Shown in pieces: positions 42,914 through 52,303 of a DNA stretch of 64,000 nucleotides. The position numbers and the translations under genes are program-made. Where the stretch lies: NCBI GenBank assembly GCA_017431785.1, contig JAFRKJ010000008.1:1-64000 (forward strand), written 5' to 3'. This DNA is from Bacillota bacterium (lineage in GTDB: Bacteria > Bacillota > Clostridia > Peptostreptococcales > Anaerovoracaceae). Below the pieces are notes generated by a model, which saw only the letters and a program-made list of their open reading frames with translations, made no database searches and was not told where the DNA came from. The stretch's first letter is position 1. Each line of letters begins with the position of its first letter.

Positions 42914-44008
42914 TCAGTCCAGATAATCTGTACGGATCTGCTTGGTGTATTTCGCGAACGCAGACGGGATTGAATAAACGTCTTGAAGTTCAGCAGCGGA
43001 AGCCAGAAACAATTCGTGCCGGCGAGGTTTGCCGGGGGAGAACTCCTCCCATTCATCGGCTAATATCTCCCAGCCCGTCATGTGCCATTCTTTATGTGTG
43101 AAGATGTGTTTCGCAGTTCCCAATGAACGGGTCTGAATTGCAGAAAAACCCAGCGTGCGAAGGTATTCAGAGAGCTCCGAAGCCCGAAGGGTACCCTCGG
43201 CATTGGGATATTCATAGAGACCCGCCAGAAGACCCTTGTCAGGACGTCTGCGCAGGGCCAGTTTTCCCTGATAGTAAATCAGAAATATGGTTTTATGTTC
43301 AATGGTGCGCTTGGCCTTTGGCAGGATGACAGGAAGCTGCTGCCAGGTTTCGTCTGCCTTTGCGCGGCAGTGCTCTGCCCACGGACAGGATTCACAATGG
43401 GGTGCGCCGTTCGGCAGACAGACCGTTGCGCCCAGATCCATCAGGGCCTGATTGAAATCGCCGCAGCGTGTTTGCGGAAAAACAGCATCATAAAAAGCCA
43501 GCGCGGCTGCTTTTGCAGTGTTGCTTTTGATATCCTTATCGTAACCGGTCATCCTTGCGAAGACGCGCAGGAGATTGCCGTCAATGGCAGGGATCCGCTC
43601 ATCGAAACAGATCGATGCGATGGCTGCAGCCGTGTAAGGGCCGATGCCGGAGAGCTTCTGCAGCTCCCTGGAAGACTGCGGCATGTCTCCGCCGTATTCT
43701 TCCATGATCTGTACCGCGGCTTTGTGTAGATTGCGGACGCGACTGTAGTATCCAAGTCCCTGCCAGAGCTTCGTGCAAAGATCCTCATCTGCCTTTGCAA
43801 GAGCCTCGATGGTCGGGAGAGCTTCCAGAAACCGTGCATAATAATCACGGACTGCCTCTACGCGCGTCTGCTGCAGCATGATCTCCGACAGCCAGACATG
43901 ATAAGGGGAAGGATCCTCGCGCCAAGGCAGGATTCTCCGGTTCCGATCATACCAGTTCAACAGTACATCAGATAATAATTCAGTTTTCGTAAGATTTGTA
44001 TCCGTCAT
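42914..44008 (-). CDS. mutY: A/G-specific adenine DNA glycosylase MutY
   Basis: The 364-residue repair enzyme removes adenine mispaired with 8-oxoguanine. It shows the helix-hairpin-helix LSGIGPYTAAAI, the catalytic Asp in IDGNLLRVFAR, the [4Fe-4S] cysteines C-x6-C-x2-C-x5-C in VCLPNGAPHCESCPWAEHC, and a C-terminal NUDIX-like domain (RRRPDKGLLAGLYEYPN) that reads 8-oxoguanine. I start at ATG 44008; upstream codons lie in the divergent promoter. No ribosome site is present and the -10 is six bases from the ATG, so the mRNA may be leaderless. Confidence 0.92.
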   Translation of the reverse strand: MTDTNLTKTELLSDVLLNWYDRNRRILPWREDPSPYHVWLSEIMLQQTRVEAVRDYYARFLEALPTIEALAKADEDLCTKLWQGLGYYSRVRNLHKAAVQIMEEYGGDMPQSSRELQKLSGIGPYTAAAIASICFDERIPAIDGNLLRVFARMTGYDKDIKSNTAKAAALAFYDAVFPQTRCGDFNQALMDLGATVCLPNGAPHCESCPWAEHCRAKADETWQQLPVILPKAKRTIEHKTIFLIYYQGKLALRRRPDKGLLAGLYEYPNAEGTLRASELSEYLRTLGFSAIQTRSLGTAKHIFTHKEWHMTGWEILADEWEEFSPGKPRRHELFLASAAELQDVYSIPSAFAKYTKQIRTDYLD

Positions 44009-44014
44009 AGAAAA

Positions 44015-44070
44015 AGTATAATATAGGCGGGCATAATAAACAACAACAGAGCGTGGCTGTGTGCTACAAT
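44015..44070. promoter_or_regulatory. Divergent promoters predicting leaderless mutY and budA mRNAs
   Basis: On the minus strand TTGTTT (44043-44038), 17 bases, TATACT (44020-44015), then six bases to the mutY ATG. On the plus strand an extended -10 TGC-TACAAT (44065-44070), then six bases to ATG 44077. A start seven bases after each -10 would put +1 on the A of each ATG. Confidence 0.5.
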
Positions 44071-44076
44071 AGGAAC

Positions 44077-44802
44077 ATGGATAAAAATTGTATGTATCAA
44101 GTATCAACGCTTCAGGCGCTGGCTCTTGGGTATACCCGCTCGGTGGTGCGCACGGACGAGCTGCTGTCCCATGGTAATACCGGACTCGGGACCTTCGAAG
44201 ATGTGAATGGAGAGATGATCGTTGTAGATCGCCATTGCTATCAGGCAGCGGAAGAAGGCTCCATCACAGAAATGTCGCCGGACACAGGGGTTCCATTTGC
44301 CTCCGTTGCAAATCTGCAGGGAGATAAGGTTTTTCCCTTGTATGACGTCCCGGATATAGAGCATCTTAAGATGGAACTCAATCTGAAAATCGAGGAGGAC
44401 TTCGGTCTGAACAGCATGCATGTCGCGAAGATCAAAGGCGATTTTGTTCGTGTTGATGCCAGATCGGAATCTGCGTACCGTTCCCATCATGTTGAGCTGA
44501 AGGACATTCTAGGGAAGACGCAGAAGTCTTTCTGTTTCGAACAGATCCGCGGGACAATGGTGTGCATCTATTATCCGGACTACATGGACGGGATCAATGC
44601 ACTTGGATGGCATCTGCATTTCATCTCGGAAGACCGCAAATGGGGAGGACACGTCTTCGATCTGCAGATGAGAAGAGGAGAAGTTTTTCTGGACAAAATC
44701 AACCGTATCGAGATACAGTTGCCGAGTGAACCTGCCTTCGACACCTATTCGCTGAAAGAAGCGTCGCAGCAAGACATCAAAGAAGTAGAGCAGTCAAAGT
44801 AA
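44077..44802 (+). CDS. budA: Acetolactate decarboxylase
   Basis: This 241-residue cytoplasmic enzyme converts 2-acetolactate to acetoin. It contains the family features GTFEDVNGEMIVVD near 39-52, RGTMVCIYYPDYMDG near 163, and the zinc-site stretch GWHLHFISEDRKWGGHV near 185-201 with three histidines, plus the catalytic Glu and Arg region. I place the start at ATG 44077; ATG 44092 is an alternative. No budB (acetolactate synthase) or butanediol dehydrogenase adjoins it. It may relieve acetolactate excess or balance branched-chain amino acid synthesis. The PHP-domain gene follows 9 bases later. Confidence 0.9.
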   Translation: MDKNCMYQVSTLQALALGYTRSVVRTDELLSHGNTGLGTFEDVNGEMIVVDRHCYQAAEEGSITEMSPDTGVPFASVANLQGDKVFPLYDVPDIEHLKMELNLKIEEDFGLNSMHVAKIKGDFVRVDARSESAYRSHHVELKDILGKTQKSFCFEQIRGTMVCIYYPDYMDGINALGWHLHFISEDRKWGGHVFDLQMRRGEVFLDKINRIEIQLPSEPAFDTYSLKEASQQDIKEVEQSK

Positions 44803-44811
44803 TAGCAAAAA

Positions 44812-45681
44812 ATGAATAAAATAGATTTACACTTACACACACAAATATCGGATGGAACGGACAGTTTGACGGAGATTATAGAAAATGTCCGAAAGGCGGA
44901 ACTTGACCTGTTCTCTGTTACAGATCACGATTCCATCAAAGCGGGCATCATGATTCCGCCGATGCTGGCGGTAATAGACCCGGAACAGAGGACAGCATTC
45001 GTGCGCGGCATTGAGTTTTCCTGTGAAGACGAACTGGGCAAATACCATATCCTCGGATATGGATATGATCCTGCCGTTCCCGGCATCGCAGAAGTCGTTG
45101 CAGAGGGACATATGATGCGCATGAGAAAAACTAAGGCGCGTCTGGAGTTCCTGCAGAAGGAATTTCTATTCCAGTTTACAGAGGAAGAGATCAACGAGTT
45201 GCTGTCAAAAGACAATCCGGGCAAGCCGCACATTGCAAATCTGATGATTCAGCACGGCTACGCAGAGACTATTCAGGATGCCATCAAAAGCTACATCAAT
45301 AAAAGGGAATTCAGAAACGAACATGTGCGTCCGGAAGACGCCATCCACGGCATCCTGAAGAGCGGGGGCATTCCGGTTTTGGCACACCCGACTTATGGGG
45401 ATGGGGATGACCTGATTCTGGGCGATGAAATGGAGCAGAGACTGCAGCATCTCATTGGGTTCGGACTTGCAGGCGTGGAAGCATATTACTCCGGTTTTTC
45501 TCCTAAGATCCAGAGTGAATGTCTTGCCTTCGCCGATCAATTTGACTTGTACATCACTGCCGGCAGCGATTACCACGGCGGCAACAAAATGATTGAAATC
45601 GGATGGACGAATCTCGAGGATATGGCAGAGGCGCCTCCGGGGCTGCTGCGTTTCCTGCAGGATGTGGATATCATTTCTTAG
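44812..45681 (+). CDS. PHP-domain phosphoesterase (YciV/RNase AM type)
   Basis: The 289-residue protein has the PHP metal ligands: DLHLHTQISDGTDSL at the N-terminus, VTDHDSIKAG near 38, HPTYGD near 186 and GSDYHGGN near 249. Relatives of this length remove 5' nucleotides or phosphates from nucleoside 3',5'-bisphosphates and short RNAs. It follows budA by nine bases, so it shares its transcript. Its end overlaps the converging transporter gene by 11 bases. The exact substrate is inferred from the family. Confidence 0.82.
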   Translation: MNKIDLHLHTQISDGTDSLTEIIENVRKAELDLFSVTDHDSIKAGIMIPPMLAVIDPEQRTAFVRGIEFSCEDELGKYHILGYGYDPAVPGIAEVVAEGHMMRMRKTKARLEFLQKEFLFQFTEEEINELLSKDNPGKPHIANLMIQHGYAETIQDAIKSYINKREFRNEHVRPEDAIHGILKSGGIPVLAHPTYGDGDDLILGDEMEQRLQHLIGFGLAGVEAYYSGFSPKIQSECLAFADQFDLYITAGSDYHGGNKMIEIGWTNLEDMAEAPPGLLRFLQDVDIIS

Positions 45682-46573
45682 GGGCATCTGAAATCTGAAC
45701 GAGGAGCAGGGCGATGAACATGATGATGCACCCTGTGATTTCGCGGCCGCTCATGACTTCATGAAGGAAGATAGCGCCGCTCAGGACAGCGAATACAGAC
45801 TCTAGACTCATGATGATTGTCGCCATGACAGGCGGTGCTGTTCGCTGGCCGAAGATCTGCAGCGTATAGGCCGCGCCGATTTCCAGAAGACCTGTGTATA
45901 AGATAGGGATGCGGCAGTCGATGATCGCATCCACATTGACAGTCTCAAATGCAAAGGCACAAACGCCTGATAGCACAGCCGCTATCACAAACTGCATGAA
46001 AGAGAGTTTGAAAGGATCGACCCGGTCCACATAGTGATCGATCAGAATGATTTCGCAGGCGGAAAAGACTGAACTGAGCAGAACCAGACCATCACCAAGC
46101 TGGAGATGGAGAAACTGACCGGCAGAGCCGCTCATGCATAAAAGATACAGTCCAATCAGAGCGAATGCGATGCAAAGCCAGGTCAGACGGCGCACCTTTC
46201 GCCGCAGAAAAATCATAAATACAGGAACAAGCGCGACATACATAACGGAGATGAAACCGGCTTTGCCGGCTGTTGTATAGACAAGACCAATCTGCTGAAA
46301 AGAACTGAGACCAAAGTTGGCGAGACCCGTCAGAATTCCGGCTTTGAGCAAATTGCGGTCACTAAAGCGCATCGGGATACGACCTTTCGATGCAGTGTAG
46401 CGATCGTATGCGACAATAAAGGGAAACAACGCAACAGAACCAATAGAAAATCGCATCAGCCCGAATGTCATTGGACCGACGTAATCCATTCCCACTTTCT
46501 GAAAGACAAATGACACGCCCCAGATGAGAGCAGCGAGAAATAATAAACCTTCTCCTTTTAGCTGTTGTTTCAT
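45671..46573 (-). CDS. EamA/DMT-family transporter
   Basis: The 300-residue membrane protein has ten hydrophobic segments arranged as two EamA repeats (start FLAALIWGVSFVFQKVG; second repeat from about residue 155). These proteins usually export amino acids or other small metabolites. AGAGG precedes ATG 46573. It is transcribed alone and converges on the PHP gene with overlapping stops. Confidence 0.88.
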   Translation of the reverse strand: MKQQLKGEGLLFLAALIWGVSFVFQKVGMDYVGPMTFGLMRFSIGSVALFPFIVAYDRYTASKGRIPMRFSDRNLLKAGILTGLANFGLSSFQQIGLVYTTAGKAGFISVMYVALVPVFMIFLRRKVRRLTWLCIAFALIGLYLLCMSGSAGQFLHLQLGDGLVLLSSVFSACEIILIDHYVDRVDPFKLSFMQFVIAAVLSGVCAFAFETVNVDAIIDCRIPILYTGLLEIGAAYTLQIFGQRTAPPVMATIIMSLESVFAVLSGAIFLHEVMSGREITGCIIMFIALLLVQISDAPKK

Positions 46574-46649
46574 AAAACCTCTTGCTTAATGATTGGATGC
46601 ACTATACCAATAGTCATTGTATCATAAATAACAGAACAGAAATTACATT

Positions 46650-47198
46650 ATGAGTTTTCATTTTTTATTTGTGCAGAGTTTTGGGATCATAGCGACCATA
46701 TGCTTCCTGCTCTCCTATCAGGTAAAATCGAATAAAGGATTATATCTTCTGCAGTCAGCCGGCTGCGCTGCCTTTGCCATCCAGTATATGCTTCTGGGTG
46801 CTTACAGCGGCTGCATCAGTCAGCTTTTCGTCATCATCAGGAATCTCATGCTGAGCAGATACAACCAGTGGGCATGGGTCAGATTCAAAGGTTGGATTAT
46901 TGTGTTTACTGCAGCCGCTGCTGCAATCACTTATTACACCTGGGATGGTCCGATCAGTCTGATTCCGCTGTTCATCATGGTTTTCGGGACGATCGGGATG
47001 TATACGAACAATGCGGGTATCATACGTCTAACCGGGCTGACCTGTATCTCCCCGCCGTGGATCATCTACGATATTCTCGTAGGCGCTTACTCTGCAATCA
47101 TCAATGAGGTCTTTATCATCGTATCCGTCCTGCTTTCCATCAAACGATTCGGATGGAGGCAGATGATCGATTCTGAGTCAGACTTTCAGAAGAAGTGA
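46650..47198 (+). CDS. YgjV-like membrane protein
   Basis: This 182-residue protein has five to six hydrophobic segments and the YgjV-family opening GIIATICFLLSYQVKSNKGLY, plus SPPWIIYDILVGAYSAIINE near residue 135. The function of the family is not established; a relation to small transporter or SWEET/semiSWEET-like folds has been suggested by sequence pattern. It is divergent from the DMT gene across 76 bases. No clear ribosome site precedes ATG 46650. Confidence 0.75.
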   Translation: MSFHFLFVQSFGIIATICFLLSYQVKSNKGLYLLQSAGCAAFAIQYMLLGAYSGCISQLFVIIRNLMLSRYNQWAWVRFKGWIIVFTAAAAAITYYTWDGPISLIPLFIMVFGTIGMYTNNAGIIRLTGLTCISPPWIIYDILVGAYSAIINEVFIIVSVLLSIKRFGWRQMIDSESDFQKK

Positions 47199-47240
47199 GA
47201 ACAGAGAAAGTGAGGAATAGTATTCCAAGAGCAATAGAAA

Positions 47241-47262
47241 AGACTCCGGCATACCGGAGTCT
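47241..47262. terminator. Bidirectional terminator
   Basis: AGACTCCGG and CCGGAGTCT form a 9-bp stem with a four-base loop. The minus-strand reading is followed by TTTTCTATT and would end the gene at 47288-47755; on the plus strand it follows the YgjV-like gene. Confidence 0.8.
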
Positions 47263-47287
47263 CATTACTTTTAAATGAATGAATCAG

Positions 47288-47755
47288 CTACAGGGCTCTC
47301 ATTGGGAGATCGTCGTAAGTAAGCAGAATGCAGCCATCGATGTGACCGAAGTTGATATGTTCTGCAGCTGTGCTGGTGATATGTCCCCAAGGGAAAGAAT
47401 AAACGATTCCATCGTCCGTGTCCCTCGTCGGCTCAACGCCCATGTTGCGTTTCAGCCACTCTTCGCAGATTTCCTGTTTCGCACGGCTCTCATCAACAAT
47501 ATTACTGATTGGAACATTCAGTTTCGGATCGAGGAGAATGACTTTGCTGTCATTGGCTTGGGATGCTTTGACGGAGACCTGGAAGGTCACTCCATCATCT
47601 TCGATTGGCTGATTGAAGATGACTTCCAGAAACTGATTTCCATGAAACCTCTGAACAGCCTTATCAATGCCGATGTTTTCCATATCCGCAAGTGTCGTTT
47701 CAGGGCTCAGTACAACGCCGTTAACTTCCACGATTCCTTCTTTGAGTCTATTCAT
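47288..47755 (-). CDS. Unrecognised 155-residue acidic protein
   Basis: I do not recognise this protein. It is acidic and soluble and mixes strands and helices, with no signal peptide, cysteine cluster or obvious catalytic motif. The C-terminal part has FPWGHITSTAAEHINFGHIDG, rich in His, and an N-terminal GVVLSPETTLADMENIGIDKAV. A good ribosome site (AAGGGAGAAG) precedes ATG 47755 and a terminator follows, so it is a real single-gene unit. The opposite strand has a longer open frame (47279-47818), but it lacks a ribosome site. Confidence 0.65.
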   Translation of the reverse strand: MNRLKEGIVEVNGVVLSPETTLADMENIGIDKAVQRFHGNQFLEVIFNQPIEDDGVTFQVSVKASQANDSKVILLDPKLNVPISNIVDESRAKQEICEEWLKRNMGVEPTRDTDDGIVYSFPWGHITSTAAEHINFGHIDGCILLTYDDLPMRAL

Positions 47756-47907
47756 TTCACTTCTCCCTTTCTGATAAATCTGAATCCAGCTATATTAAAG
47801 CACATTCCCGGATTGTAATCAACCGTCGGGAAGAAAATGCGGAAATTCTGGACATAATGTTGCACTCTTTTTTGTTCGGCCGCAGCTGTGATTCTTTCTC
47901 TCCAGAG

Positions 47908-47936
47908 TGGACGAAATGGCGCTGATATGATATACT
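47908..47936 (+). promoter_or_regulatory. Extended -10 promoter of the subtilisin gene
   Basis: TGGACG (47908-47913) and TATACT (47931-47936) are 17 bases apart and TG at 47928-47929 extends the -10. The leader is about 65 bases. Confidence 0.65.
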
Positions 47937-48008
47937 CTCAGTGTTTGGTTAGAGATATGACAGAATGTGGCAGGGAACTAGATAATCACCTGCCGGAAAG
48001 GGCTTAAA

Positions 48009-51000
48009 ATGAAACGAATTCTTAGTATTGTTACGGCACTGATGATGGTCGGTGTTTTTTGTTTTTTTGACAGCAGCCTGGCTTATGGCGCGGAGCAGGA
48101 TCTGGGTACCATCGGGGATCCGGAACCTCCACAGAGCCTGCAGCAGGAGCAAGGCACTGAGGATTACATGCCGAATGCTGCTCTGGTCATGTTCAAGACG
48201 ACAGATAAGCTGAGCAAAACAAAGGCAAAATCAACACTCCGCTCCGGATTGAACAAGGTTGGAGATCTGACAGTGGATAATCTTTGGAGCTTTGAGAGCG
48301 AAGGCCATCTCGCCAAGAACTCCCAGGGCATCCGAAAGATAACAAAGAATACCGAAAACAGATACGATACGGTTGTTCTTGTGCGGTCGGCAACACTTTC
48401 TACACCGGAGCTGGTGAAGCGTCTGAACGCCAGAAAAGATGTCAGATATGCAGAACCGAACTATAGAATCAAAGCGCTCAGCATATCGAATGATCCGTAT
48501 TCAGATTATCAATGGAGTATGAGAGATGGAGAAGAGACGCCGAATGTATCCTATGAGTGGAATACAAACAACGTCTGCGGTTCTGACAGTATCGTTGCTG
48601 TGGTCGACACAGGAATCGATTACACCCATCCGGATCTGAAGGATAACATGTGGGAAAACAGTCACTATCCGAAACTCAAGGGAGAGTGTGGATATGACTT
48701 TATCAAAGGTGACGCCGATCCGATGGATGAAAACGGTCATGGAACCCACTGCGCCGGAATCATCGGTGCATCCGGAGATAACGGCATTGGCATCAGCGGT
48801 GTCAATAAGAATATCAAACTGATGGCATTGCGTATCCTGGATGAAGACGGAAGCGCGTGGATGAGCCATGAGATCGCAGCATATAACTACATTAACATTG
48901 CGTTAGACCTCAAGGAACCGGTGAAAGCAATCAACAATTCCTGGGGCGGCGGGGATGACAGCGACATCTTCCGCACACTGGTGGACATCGTCGGTGAAAA
49001 GGGCGCTATCACAGTATGCGCTGCAGGAAACGAAAACAATAATAACGACGAGTATGAAGACTATCCTGCCTGCATCGACAGTCCGTATCTGATCAGTGTC
49101 GCAGCAACGAAAGAGGATGGCAAACTGGTATCCTTCTCCAACTACGGAGAGAAGACCGTAGACGTCGCTGCACCAGGGACAGATATTCTCTCTTCCGTTT
49201 CTTACTATAGCTATAACCCGACAATCTATGGAAATAAGCAGGGAGACGTCTCAGATCATTTCAATGATTATGAAGGAGATGAGACATGGGGACTCGCCAC
49301 AGAAGAAGATATTTATCTGAACGGTGTTCCATATAGTGAATATGCGGCGGAGCAGACCGATCCTAAGAAAGTAGAAATCACAGTGCAAAAGGGGCAGGGC
49401 GGTTTCTTGAATAAAAACGGGGCCGACCTTGAGATGACATTAAAAAACCTCAAGGCGGAAGATCTGGTCTGCCTTACGATTCCTTATGAAATCAGCCGTT
49501 CCGCTTCGATAGAACCGGTATTCAGTGTCATGGCACAGGCTGACAGCCCAGAGATGGATTTCGGGGATTCGATTCTTGGATTCCTTGACACAGAGCAGGG
49601 GACAACACTTGATATTGAGACGCTTGAAAACGAGCCTTTAGTTGGTACATATCTCAGCGGCAAAGAGGATTACTGGGATCATTTCACAGTCGATTGTCTG
49701 GAAGATGAAGACCTGCAGGAGCTGATCAGCAAAGCAGGGGACCCGGATGCAGATGAACCATCCACTGAGGCGCCGACTGATGAGTCAGAAGGAGATGGCA
49801 CAGTAATAGAGAATCCGGAAGGAGATGCCGCAGGAGCGGGAGAGCCGTCCACTGAGGCGCCGATTGATGAGTCAGAAGGAGATGGCACCGTAACAGAGAA
49901 TCCGGAAGGAGATACTGCAGGAGCGGGAGAACCGTCCACTGAGGCACCGATTGATGAGTCAGAAGGAGATGGCACCGTAACAGAGAATCCGGAAGGAGAT
50001 TCCGCAGGAGCAGGAGAGCCGTCCTCCATTAATCCGGAAATCTCGGCAGATGATGGCGATGGTGACCCGGCTGAAGAGGAACCAAAAGAGGAGACGTCGC
50101 AGAATACAGATCCGCTGAAGCGAGAAATTGTCATACTGGTTTATGCGGCAGATGCGGGGGACTTTACGGTACGTTTGGATGACATGGGGCTGAGCCGTCA
50201 GAATCTTTCCGATGAGAAGGAATTCGGCAAGTATGACTTCATGTCCGGAACATCTATGGCTGCACCGTACATATCCGGAGCAGTTGCTCTGAAGAACGCA
50301 GAGCTTGGACAGGATATTGATGCAGAGGTTCTGGTCAATGAAACAGTTTCTCTGGCTAAAGATACTCCGAAGCTTCCGGTAATACAGAAGAGCTCCTTCG
50401 ATTTCAGCAAGAGACCGGCAGAGCTGGGCCCGAGAATCGGTAAGGTCACTGTAAACACAGACAAGAAGACAGTTACCATCAAAGGATCAGGACTGAATCC
50501 TTCCACAGGCATTTCGATTGAAATCGGGAATGATGAATCATCCCTGCAGCCGGTCGCAGAGGCCGACATCATCAGTCAGTCCGACCGTGAAGTGACGATC
50601 AAGGATAACAGATGGATCAACAACATTAAGACCATTCGTGTCACAGGATTTGCCGGAAAGCAGAATATTCGTGACGATATCTATCTTGTAAAAGGCAAGA
50701 AAACCTATACAAAGGACGAGGATTTCGATGTTGATTTCGGAGATGCCATAGCCACGAACGGAAAAATCATCTACTCAGCAGACTCCAGCAGCAGATCGAT
50801 TCGTCAGATTAACCCGCGCAAGTGGGATGATTATGATATGGAATCTTTTGATATCGATCCGGCAAAGCTGTTCAAGGGTATGACGGATAAGAACGCGCAG
50901 TATACCATGCTGTTCGGATCGGATCTGGCGTACAGCAAGGGCATGCTCTACAACGTAATTGAGTACGGTCAGTATGATACACCGGAATCAGATGACGATG

Positions 51001-52235
51001 AATTCATCATTTTCAATAATTATGCTGTAGATGAATCCATCAGCAGCTCTGGTAACGATGGAGATGCCAGTCCAATTTATTCCGGCGATTTGCGTCTGGT
51101 CAGCATCAAAGCCAACAGCGGTGTAACCAAAAATCTCGGTAAGCTCCCGGCGGATCTGGAGAGCACCGTCGATTGGACCATGGCAGCATATAACGGCAAG
51201 CTCTATTTTATCGGCGGCTACAGCTGCGCCAAAGATACCAAAGGGTTCTCAAGATTGGTCAAAATCTACGATCCGGTGACGAAGAAATGGAGCAAGGGTC
51301 CTGCATTGCCTGAGGGCAGAGCCGGAGGAAAGGCGCTGCAGAGCGGCAACAAGCTGATTTACACACTGGGTTATTCTGAGGCGCAGAACGGTACGGATCC
51401 GATGGATCAGAAGTATCCGGCGAATCTGATTTTTGACGGAAAGAAGTGGACCGTCTCCAAGGTTGGTAATGACAAAGCCATCGAACCGCTTGCGATTGAG
51501 AAGACGGTTGTCAGAGGCGGCAATTCGTATATCGCTTCAACAGGCAATATCAGCTTGACCAAAGGCGGCATCGTCTACACGGGAATTCCGGCAGTTGATT
51601 ACGGGGATACGTTCAAATACGATGTGGCCAAGGATGCCTTTGAAGATACAGGATATAACTTCATTACCAGACTGGATGCTGACGAAATCAAGGGAATCGC
51701 TGTCGGAAACCAGCTGTTCGGAACATATGACAGCGTTCTTTACAAGATGCCGGTCGCAAGTGGCCTGATCAGCATCACAGCACCGAAGAAAACAGGAGGC
51801 AGCGTTACAGGAACAGGTACATTCGTTCCGGGAAGCAGCACGACAATCAAGGTAAAGACAGCAAAATATTATGAGATAAAATCTCTGTATAAAGGTAAGA
51901 CCTTAGTGAAAGCGGCAAAGGGCAAACGCAGCTATTCGCTCGCGCTTAATCCGCTGACCGTAAGCCAGAAGATTACAGCAAACTTCCAGAAATACAAGGT
52001 CAAAATAACCGTCAAGAAGAAGGGAAAAGGCACAGTAACCGGCGCGAAGACCTATACAGCCGGAACGACGGCTAAAATCACAGCTAAGGCCGCGAAGGGT
52101 TACGTGATCAAATCTGTCTATGTCGGCAAGAAGGCCATGAAGGTTAAGAAGAATGCAAAATCATACACTTTCAGCCTGAAGAAGCTGACAAAGGGTTATA
52201 AAGTCACGGTTAATTTCCAGAAAAAGAAGAAATAA
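48009..52235 (+). CDS. Very large secreted subtilisin-like serine protease
   Basis: This 1408-residue protein has a signal peptide, a propeptide region (about 50-155), and a subtilase (S8) domain with the triad D200 (VVDTGIDYTHPDL), H244 (NGHGTHCAG) and S749 (SGTSMAAP). His and Ser are 505 residues apart because of a large insertion that holds a beta-rich stretch and three acidic 29-residue repeats. After the catalytic domain come an IPT/Ig-like segment, a Kelch-like region (YFIGGYS, YDPVTKKWSKGPALPEGRAGG, near 1060-1100) and two lysine-rich bacterial repeats at the C-terminus like those of the CotH protein. No LPXTG motif is present. It probably acts at the cell surface on host or peer proteins. 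Confidence 0.9.
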   Translation: MKRILSIVTALMMVGVFCFFDSSLAYGAEQDLGTIGDPEPPQSLQQEQGTEDYMPNAALVMFKTTDKLSKTKAKSTLRSGLNKVGDLTVDNLWSFESEGHLAKNSQGIRKITKNTENRYDTVVLVRSATLSTPELVKRLNARKDVRYAEPNYRIKALSISNDPYSDYQWSMRDGEETPNVSYEWNTNNVCGSDSIVAVVDTGIDYTHPDLKDNMWENSHYPKLKGECGYDFIKGDADPMDENGHGTHCAGIIGASGDNGIGISGVNKNIKLMALRILDEDGSAWMSHEIAAYNYINIALDLKEPVKAINNSWGGGDDSDIFRTLVDIVGEKGAITVCAAGNENNNNDEYEDYPACIDSPYLISVAATKEDGKLVSFSNYGEKTVDVAAPGTDILSSVSYYSYNPTIYGNKQGDVSDHFNDYEGDETWGLATEEDIYLNGVPYSEYAAEQTDPKKVEITVQKGQGGFLNKNGADLEMTLKNLKAEDLVCLTIPYEISRSASIEPVFSVMAQADSPEMDFGDSILGFLDTEQGTTLDIETLENEPLVGTYLSGKEDYWDHFTVDCLEDEDLQELISKAGDPDADEPSTEAPTDESEGDGTVIENPEGDAAGAGEPSTEAPIDESEGDGTVTENPEGDTAGAGEPSTEAPIDESEGDGTVTENPEGDSAGAGEPSSINPEISADDGDGDPAEEEPKEETSQNTDPLKREIVILVYAADAGDFTVRLDDMGLSRQNLSDEKEFGKYDFMSGTSMAAPYISGAVALKNAELGQDIDAEVLVNETVSLAKDTPKLPVIQKSSFDFSKRPAELGPRIGKVTVNTDKKTVTIKGSGLNPSTGISIEIGNDESSLQPVAEADIISQSDREVTIKDNRWINNIKTIRVTGFAGKQNIRDDIYLVKGKKTYTKDEDFDVDFGDAIATNGKIIYSADSSSRSIRQINPRKWDDYDMESFDIDPAKLFKGMTDKNAQYTMLFGSDLAYSKGMLYNVIEYGQYDTPESDDDEFIIFNNYAVDESISSSGNDGDASPIYSGDLRLVSIKANSGVTKNLGKLPADLESTVDWTMAAYNGKLYFIGGYSCAKDTKGFSRLVKIYDPVTKKWSKGPALPEGRAGGKALQSGNKLIYTLGYSEAQNGTDPMDQKYPANLIFDGKKWTVSKVGNDKAIEPLAIEKTVVRGGNSYIASTGNISLTKGGIVYTGIPAVDYGDTFKYDVAKDAFEDTGYNFITRLDADEIKGIAVGNQLFGTYDSVLYKMPVASGLISITAPKKTGGSVTGTGTFVPGSSTTIKVKTAKYYEIKSLYKGKTLVKAAKGKRSYSLALNPLTVSQKITANFQKYKVKITVKKKGKGTVTGAKTYTAGTTAKITAKAAKGYVIKSVYVGKKAMKVKKNAKSYTFSLKKLTKGYKVTVNFQKKKK
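49755..50015 (+). repeat. Three 87-bp tandem repeats inside the protease gene
   Basis: Units 49755-49841, 49842-49928 and 49929-50015 each encode 29 residues of the type EPSTEAPIDESEGDG followed by TVTENPEGDTAGAG, with few differences. They code for residues 583-669, inside the insertion between the catalytic His and Ser. Confidence 0.95.
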
Positions 52236-52254
52236 GATTCCTCAGTTCCTTAGT

Positions 52255-52283
52255 TTGCAAATTGGAGAGACAACAAGTACAAT
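52255..52283 (+). promoter_or_regulatory. Promoter of the membrane-anchored foldase gene
   Basis: TTGCAA (52255-52260) and TACAAT (52278-52283) are 17 bases apart, 20 bases before ATG 52304. Confidence 0.6.
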
Positions 52284-52303
52284 AGTCTCCGGAGGAACAC
52301 AAT

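Noticed and set aside
47279..47818. 179-codon plus-strand frame, longer than the minus-strand gene chosen
   Set aside because: The minus-strand frame has a ribosome site and terminator in the right places; the plus-strand frame has neither.
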